A DNA stretch of 33,367 nt from Filomicrobium sp. (GTDB taxonomy: Bacteria; Pseudomonadota; Alphaproteobacteria; Rhizobiales; Hyphomicrobiaceae), in assembly GCA_002689605.1 (NCBI GenBank), contig NZGY01000022.1:1-33367 (forward strand), in the 5' to 3' direction. The notes below the pieces were generated by a model that saw only the letters and a program-made list of their open reading frames with translations, had not been told where the DNA came from and ran no database searches. The translations under genes and the position numbers were made by a program. Position 1 is the stretch's first letter; each line of letters starts with the position of its first letter. Positions 19,192 through 27,612 of the stretch are shown here, one piece after another.

Positions 19192-20458
19192 TCAGCCAAC
19201 CAGTCATTATTGCTGCAGCTTCCAAGAAATCATCTATCTCCATGGCTTCGTGTGGATTGTGGCTTCCATTCTCATTGCGCACGAACAGCATGGCCGTCGG
19301 CACACCTGCAGCTGTGAATGTTGCTGCATCGTGCGAGGCCGGACTGGCAAGCGGCATTGTCGAAATATCCAATTTCTCCGCGCTGCGTGTCAATGCTGCG
19401 TAGACATCAGGATGGGATGGTGCAACAGGGGCGCTTGCACGCGCTCCTAGATCGATCTTCACGCCGCGTGTTTCTTCAATCGACTTCACGCGTTCGATCA
19501 ATTCATTTTCAAGTTCATCCAAATGCGTTGCATCATAAGCTCGCACATCGAGGCTCAGTGACATTTCACCTGGAACGATTGTGAGTGCATGCGCATCCAG
19601 ATTGGTGTGAAAGCGGCCGATCGTGAACGCCATCGGCTTGCCGGCAGCGTCATTCGCCTTCCACATTTCATCCAGGCCGAGCGCAAAGTCACTTGCCGCC
19701 AAAGCGGCATCGCGGCGGAAACGACGTGGTAGTCCAACGTGGGCGTACTCGCCTTGTATGTGAATATTGGGATAACGGAAGTTGCCTGGTACGCCAGTGC
19801 CAATAGCGGCCGCCACTCCTGCTTCGATCAACTGCGGAGCCTGTTCAATATGGATCTCGACAAACGCGCGAATGTCCCCTGCCTTCAGCCAGGACACGCC
19901 AGCACCGACCTTCTCTACGTCGGCACCACATTCTGCCATATGTTCCGCGAGAGTGCGCCCGGTATCGACGCGTTTTGCATCGAGAGCTCCATCGGGCAAC
20001 ATCCCGAAGGCTGTACGGCTACCAATGTATGAAACCTGAAACCAAACGCTTTCCTCTGCGCGAATAGCCATTGTCGTCACGTCACAGGATGGGGTCATCC
20101 CTAAGTGTTGTAAGACCCGTTGCGCAACAAGACCTCCGATGACACCGGCTGCACCATCGAAATTCCCTCCACGTTTGACTGAATCGAGATGCGAGCCCAT
20201 CATAATCTTTGGTGCTTCGGGGCTTGCTCCCGGAAGTGTCATGTAGAGATTGGCTCCGTGATCATAGACGAGGTCCAAGCCCATCTCGCGAGCCCGCCCT
20301 TCAATGACACGATAGCCAAATTGCTCACCTGCTCCAAAGGTGTCTCGCGTGACACCTTCGACGTCTTTGCTCCCCTCACGCAACTCGTCGAATAGGTCCG
20401 AGACAAACTTCTTCTGAGCTCGAACTGCTGACGCAATCTCTGTTGGGGCAATCGGCAT
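19175..20458 (-). CDS. M20-family Zn-dependent hydrolase (N-carbamoyl-L-amino acid hydrolase / allantoate amidohydrolase type)
   Basis: MMGSHLDSVKRGGNFDGAAGVIGGL, RAEESVWFQVSYIGSRTAFG, FVEIHIEQAPQLIEAG, SPASHDAATFTAAGVPTAMLFVRNENGSHNPHE. Confidence 0.92.
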   Translation of the reverse strand: MPIAPTEIASAVRAQKKFVSDLFDELREGSKDVEGVTRDTFGAGEQFGYRVIEGRAREMGLDLVYDHGANLYMTLPGASPEAPKIMMGSHLDSVKRGGNFDGAAGVIGGLVAQRVLQHLGMTPSCDVTTMAIRAEESVWFQVSYIGSRTAFGMLPDGALDAKRVDTGRTLAEHMAECGADVEKVGAGVSWLKAGDIRAFVEIHIEQAPQLIEAGVAAAIGTGVPGNFRYPNIHIQGEYAHVGLPRRFRRDAALAASDFALGLDEMWKANDAAGKPMAFTIGRFHTNLDAHALTIVPGEMSLSLDVRAYDATHLDELENELIERVKSIEETRGVKIDLGARASAPVAPSHPDVYAALTRSAEKLDISTMPLASPASHDAATFTAAGVPTAMLFVRNENGSHNPHEAMEIDDFLEAAAIMTGWLIEEVG

Positions 20459-20469
20459 TCCGCCTTCTC

Positions 20470-21495
20470 CTAGTATTCTGCGAAGATACGGCGCAACTCA
20501 TTGACATTGGTTGTCTTGCTGAGCGCCACCATCAATAGTACTCGTGCCTTTTGCGGGTTGAGTGTATCAGCTGAGATAAATCCGCGTTCATTCAGTTTTT
20601 GCCGGTTAGGGACCCGTCCTGATCCAGCCCGGTTAGACTGGACAACTGTCACGCCTTGTTTGATAAATTTGTCAAAGGCTTCGTCTTGCTGGGGCGTCAG
20701 GAGACCAGGCGCAAAACCGGCTGAAACCAGCCCCTTGGCTCCTGCTGCCACATAAGCTTCGATAGCAACAGCGTCACTTCCCCCATAGCATGGCACGACG
20801 TCTACCCGCGGCAGTTCCGTGACATCCACCATGTCAAACTCGGTGTCTGGCATTCGACGCCTCAGCGGCGCACGATAATAATGCACCCCGTCTCCATCGA
20901 CTTGACCGAGAACACCGAAGTCAGGTGAGCGGAACGTTTGCATCCTAAGCGTTGACGTCTTGGTGACATCTCGTGCGGCCTGGATTTCGTCGTTAAGCAT
21001 CAAAAGAGCGCCCATGCCACGAGACTCGGGATCGGCTGCAGTCCGCGCAGCATTGAGGAGATTGATTGCAGCATCTGTTGAAATGCCGGAGGCTGGTCTC
21101 TGTGCTCCGACGACGACAACTGGTTGTTCGATCTTTAAAGTAAGGCTCAAAAAATAGACAGTTTCCTCAGCTGAAGCTGTCCCGTGCGTCACGACAAAAC
21201 CTGTGATCGATGGGTCGTCCGCCGCGGCCTTCGTTATTGTCTTATTGAGTTCCAACCATTCCTTGGGACCAATTTGCGTGCTTCCAATCGCTTTGAAGCG
21301 GATGGGTACGGGCTCGACAAATTCTTTCACAAGATCGAACTTCTCGATTAGCTGATCAACCTCGAGTTTTGAGCCGCTATCTGGGTAGTCGACGAGATCA
21401 AGGGCATCGCGTCCAATTGATGAAATCGTGCCGCCTGTTCCAACAAATGCGATCTTTGGCTTGTTCCCTGCCATCCTACTACTCCGTAAATTCAT
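20470..21495 (-). CDS. Asparaginase/glutaminase-fold amidohydrolase with non-canonical second active-site motif
   Basis: FVGTGGTISSIGRDALDLVDY, VTHGTASAEETVYFLSLTL, NDEIQAARDVTKTSTLRMQTFRSPDFGVLG, SNRAGSGRV. Confidence 0.9.
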   Translation of the reverse strand: MNLRSSRMAGNKPKIAFVGTGGTISSIGRDALDLVDYPDSGSKLEVDQLIEKFDLVKEFVEPVPIRFKAIGSTQIGPKEWLELNKTITKAAADDPSITGFVVTHGTASAEETVYFLSLTLKIEQPVVVVGAQRPASGISTDAAINLLNAARTAADPESRGMGALLMLNDEIQAARDVTKTSTLRMQTFRSPDFGVLGQVDGDGVHYYRAPLRRRMPDTEFDMVDVTELPRVDVVPCYGGSDAVAIEAYVAAGAKGLVSAGFAPGLLTPQQDEAFDKFIKQGVTVVQSNRAGSGRVPNRQKLNERGFISADTLNPQKARVLLMVALSKTTNVNELRRIFAEY

Positions 21496-21507
21496 CTGCG
21501 TATTGCA

Positions 21508-22521
21508 TTAGGTCTGAGACTGCTCCTCGGCAAACTCACCGACCTCGATTTCAATCGCACGCAGCAAGGCATTGATCAACGCTTCACTTAAGTTACGTCC
21601 GATGAAGACAATTCTTGTACGATGGTCGTCTGACGGCCAATCGTCTAACCACGCCAAGGGATGAAACACATGCTGCACACCATGAACAACAGCTGGCTGG
21701 TTTGGTGTTTCATCTATGCAAATAAGCCCCTTCATACGAAGTAATCCTTCGCCACAGTGATCGGCCAGGGCCTCCAGAAACAAGGTCAACGCAACAGCTG
21801 CTATGGGCCGATCACGGACGATCGCGAATGTCTGGATCGAACCATTCGCGTGACTATGTTCAGAAGTACTAGAAAATGCGATCTCCGTGAGATCATTCAA
21901 TCTTGCGGCCTGCTCCGTCGATGGATCGGAACCAAACACAACTTCTGGCGCTAGCGCCCCATGGCTCGCCACGATCAACCGAGTTGACGGGTTCAATTCC
22001 AGTATGGCTGCTGATAGCTCATCATCGTGCTGTTGAAGTTGATCACTCTTGGTCAAGACTAGTCTATCGGCGACTGCCACCTGTTTTGCAGCTTCTGGTT
22101 CGCGTGCAGTTGTCGTCAAACCGTGGACTGCATCGACAGTCGTAACGACGCGTTGCAGTTCGAATTTCTGAGCGGCTGTCTCATCGACCATAAGCCCCTG
22201 GAGAATTGGGATCGGATCAGCCAGACCGCTGGTTTCAATCACAACACGTTTGAAGGGAGCTATTTCACCCGCCTCCCTGCGGGTCAGGAGATTATCTAGT
22301 GTCTCGACAAGATCGCCGCGCATCTTGCAACATAAACATCCTGTCTTGAGTGTAACGAGATCCTCATCACTGGTTTCGATCAAATCATGATCAAGCCCGA
22401 TCTCACCAAATTCGTTGATGATCACCGCAGTATCACGGAAGTCATCATGGGCTAGTAGCTTTTTCAAAATCGTCGTCTTGCCACTACCTAAATAGCCAGT
22501 GATTACGGAAACCGGGATCAT
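21508..22521 (-). CDS. CobW/COG0523 family GTP-binding protein (putative metallochaperone)
   Basis: VITGYLGSGKTTILKKLLAH (Walker A), KTGCLCCKMRGDLVETL (CxCC), IETSGLADPIPI, TKSD. Confidence 0.93.
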   Translation of the reverse strand: MIPVSVITGYLGSGKTTILKKLLAHDDFRDTAVIINEFGEIGLDHDLIETSDEDLVTLKTGCLCCKMRGDLVETLDNLLTRREAGEIAPFKRVVIETSGLADPIPILQGLMVDETAAQKFELQRVVTTVDAVHGLTTTAREPEAAKQVAVADRLVLTKSDQLQQHDDELSAAILELNPSTRLIVASHGALAPEVVFGSDPSTEQAARLNDLTEIAFSSTSEHSHANGSIQTFAIVRDRPIAAVALTLFLEALADHCGEGLLRMKGLICIDETPNQPAVVHGVQHVFHPLAWLDDWPSDDHRTRIVFIGRNLSEALINALLRAIEIEVGEFAEEQSQT

Positions 22522-22826
22522 GCCGAATACCCCGGAGATGGCGCTATTGTAAGTTGATAGGGTTGGTAACTAGGTGCCAGGGTCTGGCGCACAACACGCA
22601 AAACACCACTTATAGACGCGGCCGTCCGTTTGCGTTCGTTGATTTCAACAACCCAGCGAAATGGCAGATTGTCCGGTGCGCGGTAGATCTTTAGTCGTGC
22701 AGTTCCGTCAGCTTCAATGTGAATGTGATCATCTACGCTACTTTGGTCGATAGCAACTTCCAATGCCCAGCAATCGATTGACGCCTCCAGCAAGTCCCGT
22801 AATGCGTCAACCAAAACATCGCTCAT
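22518..22826 (-). CDS. 102-aa hypothetical protein between hydantoinase and CobW genes
   Basis: ORF overlaps its neighbours at both ends by ATGA-type junctions (22823-22826 and 22518-22521), consistent with translational coupling. Confidence 0.75.
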   Translation of the reverse strand: MSDVLVDALRDLLEASIDCWALEVAIDQSSVDDHIHIEADGTARLKIYRAPDNLPFRWVVEINERKRTAASISGVLRVVRQTLAPSYQPYQLTIAPSPGYSA

Positions 22827-24274
22827 AGCGCTGGACCTGAGAGAATATCGGCGGGAATCTTACGTGTGAGAAGCTGACCATCATTTGTATCACCCGAGAA
22901 GCTCTTTCCCTCGACGACAACTTTGCCACGTAAAATAGTCATTTCGGGCCAAGCGAAGATGTCATGGCCTTCCCAAGGCGTGTAGTCAGTTTCGTGAAGC
23001 TCGGACGCTGTGACTTTGCCACGGCGGCTGGGGTCAAGAACTGTAATGTCTGCGTCGCTACCAGCTGCGATCGCTCCTTTCCGTGGATATAACCCCATGA
23101 CTTTGGCTGCGTTAGTGGAGACCAAATCAACGTACTGACTGAGTGAATACCCCCGTCGATTGACCATCTCGGTGTACATAACGGCGAGGCGCGGCTCTAC
23201 GCCAGAGTTACCGCCCGTCGTATCGTCAATCCGGTTGCCAAGCGTCTTTTCTTTCAATGTACAGCACAATTCGTCCGTCGCGACGCAATTGATGTCACCC
23301 GTCAGCGTACCATCCCACAGGGCTTTTTGATCTTCCGCTGATTTCAGTGATGGGTAGGTGTGATAGATTTGACCGTTTGGCCGCTTATAGTCTTCAGCCG
23401 TGTAAAGCATATATTGATGCAGCGTCTCGCCGTAAATCGGCAGCCCTTTAGCACGCGCTTCAGAGATGGCTTTGACACCGGTCGCGGCACTGACATGCAT
23501 CATGTAGAGTGCCGTACCAGGTACGTTTTCTGCAAGACGGAGGATGCGACGGAAGCTCAAGTCTTCTGACAGAGCATTATGGGCCTCGTTTAGATGCTCG
23601 AAGCCAACGCGCCCCTCACGGATGAGCTTGTCGTACATATGCATGACGATGTCATGGTCTTCAGCATGGATGACGCCAAGTCCACCTACTTCTGCCAGAA
23701 CTTTGAAGGCTTCCCAGATATCTCCGAAGTCAATCATCCGTCCGGTTCGACCCGGAAGGATGTTGGTTGTGAAGATTTTCAGCGTTGGATGCCCGGCCTG
23801 GATTGCCTCGGCCAACTGTCCAGTAAATGTGTGCGGCGGCTCGCTATGCAACATGATGTGATAAGCATAGTCGCAATAGCTCCGTCCCTTGAAGTCTTTC
23901 TCACGCGCCTCGATTGCCTCCAGCGCTGTTTGTTCTTCGCGCCAATAGGCGAAGTCGATCAGCGTTGTCGTGCCACCATAGAGCGCAGCCTTCCCAACCT
24001 GGTCCGGCCCTGCGGTTATCATCGTTTCACCATCTGGCTTGATCCAGGGATGATGCATGTGAACATGAGGATCAATGCCACCTGGCATGACGATCTTGCC
24101 ACTTGCATCGACGGTTCGCTTGGCGTCTCCATCGCTAAGTGTGTTGGGTGCTGCGACTGCTGATATTTTCTCGCCTTTCACGGCGATATCATAATTGCCG
24201 ACGTCCTGAGGGGTTACGACCTCGCCACCGCGAATAATCATATCCAGCATGAGTCGTCCTCCTATTCGGTTCAT
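22823..24274 (-). CDS. hydA: Dihydropyrimidinase/hydantoinase-type cyclic amidohydrolase
   Basis: VMPGGIDPHVHMHHP (HxH), HPTLKIFTTN (candidate carboxylated Lys), VIHAEDHDI, YMMHVSAATG, NCVATDELCCT, plus C-terminal amidohydrolase pattern GAIAAGSDADITVLDPSRRG. Likely start 24274 or the internal ATG (MLDMIIRGGEVVTPQDV) near 24250. Confidence 0.93.
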   Translation of the reverse strand: MNRIGGRLMLDMIIRGGEVVTPQDVGNYDIAVKGEKISAVAAPNTLSDGDAKRTVDASGKIVMPGGIDPHVHMHHPWIKPDGETMITAGPDQVGKAALYGGTTTLIDFAYWREEQTALEAIEAREKDFKGRSYCDYAYHIMLHSEPPHTFTGQLAEAIQAGHPTLKIFTTNILPGRTGRMIDFGDIWEAFKVLAEVGGLGVIHAEDHDIVMHMYDKLIREGRVGFEHLNEAHNALSEDLSFRRILRLAENVPGTALYMMHVSAATGVKAISEARAKGLPIYGETLHQYMLYTAEDYKRPNGQIYHTYPSLKSAEDQKALWDGTLTGDINCVATDELCCTLKEKTLGNRIDDTTGGNSGVEPRLAVMYTEMVNRRGYSLSQYVDLVSTNAAKVMGLYPRKGAIAAGSDADITVLDPSRRGKVTASELHETDYTPWEGHDIFAWPEMTILRGKVVVEGKSFSGDTNDGQLLTRKIPADILSGPAL

Positions 24275-24492
24275 CTAAGCAGATTGAAATGCTCACCGAT
24301 AGGTTTCGATCATCGAGTTTTTGATTTCTAGTCGCATTCATTGAGCCTGAAGTATTGATGCCAAGGTATGCAATCAACTCCTTGCCCCCTTGATGCGTTC
24401 CCGCAAATCGCACAAGTATCGATGAATTATTCAGCAGAGAGCCTGCTTTTAGAGCAGCTTCACTTCACTCTCTTTCAATAGGGACGAGCACT

Positions 24493-25833
24493 GTGAGTCA
24501 TAATGAACCTTCACGTCGACTGCATCTCGGTGCCTTTATGCGACCGATCAGTATTCATACGGGTGCATGGTGATATCCTGGCGCCTACACAGATGCGAAC
24601 TTCAACTTCGAGCACATTGTGCGGTTCGCCCAAAAGCTGGAGCAAGGCAAGTTCGACGCCTTCTTCATGGCTGATCATCTAGCCCTGCTCAACAAGCCAA
24701 AGGAGGCGCTCCAGCGCAGTGCCACGGTCACGTCTTTCGAGCCAATGACTTTGCTATCCGCACTGGCGGCCGTCACCAAGAATATCGGTCTGATCACAAC
24801 TGGGTCTACAACTTACGATGCGCCATATCATGTCGCTCGGCGGTTTGCATCGCTGGATCACATCAGCGGTGGCCGGGCCGCTTGGAATGTTGTCACAACG
24901 TCGAACCCAGATGCCTCGTTGAATTTTGGATTTGATGAGCAAATGGAGCACGACGAGCGGTACCGCCGAGCTCGTGAATTCTATGATGTCGTAACCGGAC
25001 TATGGGACAGTTTTGATGATGATGCCTTTATCCGTGATACTGACTCAGGCATCTACACCGACTTGGAAAAGTTGCACACGTTGAATCATCACGGCGAATA
25101 CTTTGAGGTACGTGGTCCTCTCAATATTGGGCGCCCTATCCAGGGATGGCCCGTCATTGTTCAAGCAGGCGCGTCGGAAGCCGGTCGCCAACTCGCGGCC
25201 GAGGCCGCAGAAGCGATATTCGCCTCGGTTCGAACGCTGAAAGACGGACAGGCCTTCTATTCGGATATTAAGAGCCGCATGGTGAAGGTTGGCCGAAACC
25301 CCGATCACATGAAAGTACTTCCTGGCTGTCTCGTCGTTGTCGGGGATACGGATGAGGAAGCGCACCAGAAACGCCTTCTGCTTGACAGCAAAGTGCACTA
25401 CGAGAGTGCAATCGCGTCTCTATCAATTGCACTGGGAGTCGATGCCTCAAAATTCGATCCAGATGGCCCGTTGCCTAGTGACATTCCTCAAACTAATACG
25501 AGCCACAGCGGTCGCGAACGAGCAATCAATCTTGCTCGGGAAGAAAACCTGAGTGTCAGACAACTTACCGGTAGATTTGGTGGCTACTCCGGTCTGGCCA
25601 TGGTCGGCACAGCTCAAACCATTGCCGATCAAATGGAGGAGTGGTTGCTGGAGCGCGGTTGTGACGGCTTCAACATCATGTTTCCCTACCTACCAATGGG
25701 ACTTGATGACTTTGTTGATCAGGTGGTTCCGGAATTGCAGCACCGAGGCATTTTTAGAAAAGAATGTGAGGGTCAAACCTTAAGAGAGAATTTGGGATTG
25801 CCGCGGCCAGTCAGTCGTTATGCGGCGAGTTAA
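24493..25833 (+). pseudogene. LLM-class flavin-dependent monooxygenase (NtaA/SnaA/DszA-like) with in-frame TGA at 24571-24573
   Basis: From GTG 24493: MSHNEPSRRLHLGAFMRPISIHTGAW*YPGAYTDANFNFEHIVRFAQKLEQGKFDAFFMADHLALLNKPKEALQRSATVTSFEPMTLLSALAAVTKNIGLITTGSTTYDAPYHVARRFASLDHISGGRAAWNVVTTSNPDASLNFG. Homology-like sequence continues on both sides of the stop in one frame. Confidence 0.88.
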
Positions 25834-25915
25834 TCCGCGTGCAAAAAACGTCGACCGCTACACAACAGAAGTTAGAAGACATCGATGCTTGGAAACGAAT
25901 TGGATGTAGAATAAT

Positions 25916-25984
25916 CGGGCCAGCCCGTTGTAAAGAGCTAGGACCAACCGCTGGCCCGACCATCGGCTCGCGGGGATAAGCCGA
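25916..25984. other. Two consecutive stem-loops in the intergenic region
   Basis: cgggccagc (25916-25924) pairs with gctggcccg (25950-25958), with an inner gttg/caac extension. A second hairpin is tcggct (25963-25968) / agccga (25979-25984). Confidence 0.5.
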
Positions 25985-26238
25985 CACTTGCAAGAATGAC
26001 AATTGAAGTTGCCGGAAATATGTCTTGGTTAATTCCTGGACTGGCCGACATTTTCTTTGAGCAACAGCTCAAGTAGGGCTGCATTGGGGCTGCATTTCTT
26101 ATTCCACAGGGGATATGCGGCGTCCATCCATAGCATGCTTTGGCGAAATGTATTTGCCGGCGATTAATTCCGTCGATTTGAAAGTAGGTTTCACTTGCTG
26201 GTCGTGTTGCCCAAAGATGAATATGCTTATGCAAGGAA

Positions 26239-27450
26239 ATGCGCGGGGAAAAGTCTGTGATTAGTGCAAAGGCTCAATCGTTTGGGTTACTTCTCGTGGC
26301 CGAGGTCGCAGCGATGGCGCTGTGGTTTGTTTCGGCGGCTGTTCTCCCCGAGATGCTCCGTGAGGTTGACTTACCAGCCTTTCAACAGGCCGCACTGACC
26401 AGTAGCGTTCAGGCCGGTTTTGTGATCGGCGCACTTATCTCTGCTGTGACTGGCATTTCTGACCGCTTCGATCCACGCAGGGTTTTCACAATTTCTGCAC
26501 TGGTCGCTGCGGCGTTCAGTTATGCGCTACTATTCGTTCAGCCTGACAGTGTCGCTGCCATCGTTTTTCGGTTCATCACGGGCGCCATGCTGGCCGGTGT
26601 CTATCCTGTAGGAATGAAGATTGCCTCCGGTTGGGGGCTAAAGGACAGAGGTCTCCTTATTGGAGCTGTTGTTGGAGCACTCACACTAGGCTCCGCAGCC
26701 CCACATCTCATCGCATTGAATGGCGGCGCGGACTGGCGGCAAACTGTGACGGTGATCTCAGCAGCCGCTGCTGTGTGCGGGCTTCTCGTTCTGTTTATCT
26801 CGCTTGGCCCATACCACGCGACTGCGAGTAAGTTTGATCTTAAGGTTCTCGCTACCGCCTGGACGAACCGTCGTGTGCGACTAGCCTGCGCCGGCTACCT
26901 CGGCCATATGTGGGAACTCTATGTGATGTGGGCCTGGATTGGTGTGGCGGCTGCCGCTTCCTATTCTGCTACTATGACCGAACAAGCCGCCAACGATTTT
27001 GCCAAGCTCACAGCATTCTTTGCGATCGCCGGTGGGGGCCTAGCCAGTATTGCCGCCGGTTACGCAGCGGATAGAATAGGCAAAGGCAATATCACAATTA
27101 TTGCCATGGTTGTCAGCGGCACTAGCGCATTGCTAACGGCGATTACTTTTGGTGGGCCGCCATGGCTTACATTCTTCGTTGTTTTGATATGGGGAATATC
27201 CGTCATCCCAGACTCGGCACAGTTTTCCGCTCTCGTCGCCGATGCTTCGCCGCCAGATCAAGCTGGCAGTCTTCTTACTCTGCAGACGTCTCTCGGTTTC
27301 ACCCTGACATTTTTCACGGTGCAATTGACGCCAACAGTTGTTGGCTGGGTTGGTTGGCCAGTTTTGATCTCGATCCTTGCTCTCGGGCCAGCTTTCGGAG
27401 TCGTAGCCATGCTGCGGCATCGCCAAATCGACCATGAGCAAGGTGACTGA
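26239..27450 (+). CDS. MFS transporter
   Basis: Polytopic protein with FITGAMLAGVYPVGMKIASGWGLKDRGLLIGAVVGALTLGSAAPH and AGYAADRIGKGNITI. Confidence 0.88.
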   Translation: MRGEKSVISAKAQSFGLLLVAEVAAMALWFVSAAVLPEMLREVDLPAFQQAALTSSVQAGFVIGALISAVTGISDRFDPRRVFTISALVAAAFSYALLFVQPDSVAAIVFRFITGAMLAGVYPVGMKIASGWGLKDRGLLIGAVVGALTLGSAAPHLIALNGGADWRQTVTVISAAAAVCGLLVLFISLGPYHATASKFDLKVLATAWTNRRVRLACAGYLGHMWELYVMWAWIGVAAAASYSATMTEQAANDFAKLTAFFAIAGGGLASIAAGYAADRIGKGNITIIAMVVSGTSALLTAITFGGPPWLTFFVVLIWGISVIPDSAQFSALVADASPPDQAGSLLTLQTSLGFTLTFFTVQLTPTVVGWVGWPVLISILALGPAFGVVAMLRHRQIDHEQGD

Positions 27451-27612
27451 CTTCTGCCACCAAAACTTCTGGCTATCACGCTCGTAATAAACCAGTTCTC
27501 CCTTGACCTTGATGCGCGCAGAAGCAACCCTGTCTCCTCAATCTAAAAGAGCCTGACGCCTGCGCTAAGGGTCGGCAGGAAATGAAGTCGATGAACGCAA
27601 GGAGTGCCAGAC

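Noticed and set aside
19175-20458. EESVWF in the M20 hydrolase as an active-site anomaly
   Set aside because: The variant RAEES.WF...YIGSR context appears normal for N-carbamoylase/allantoate amidohydrolase relatives as I recall them.
25938-26234. 98-aa minus-strand ORF (and 25811-26002) in the intergenic region
   Set aside because: Atypical composition, overlaps hairpins, no recognisable domain; treated as non-coding.
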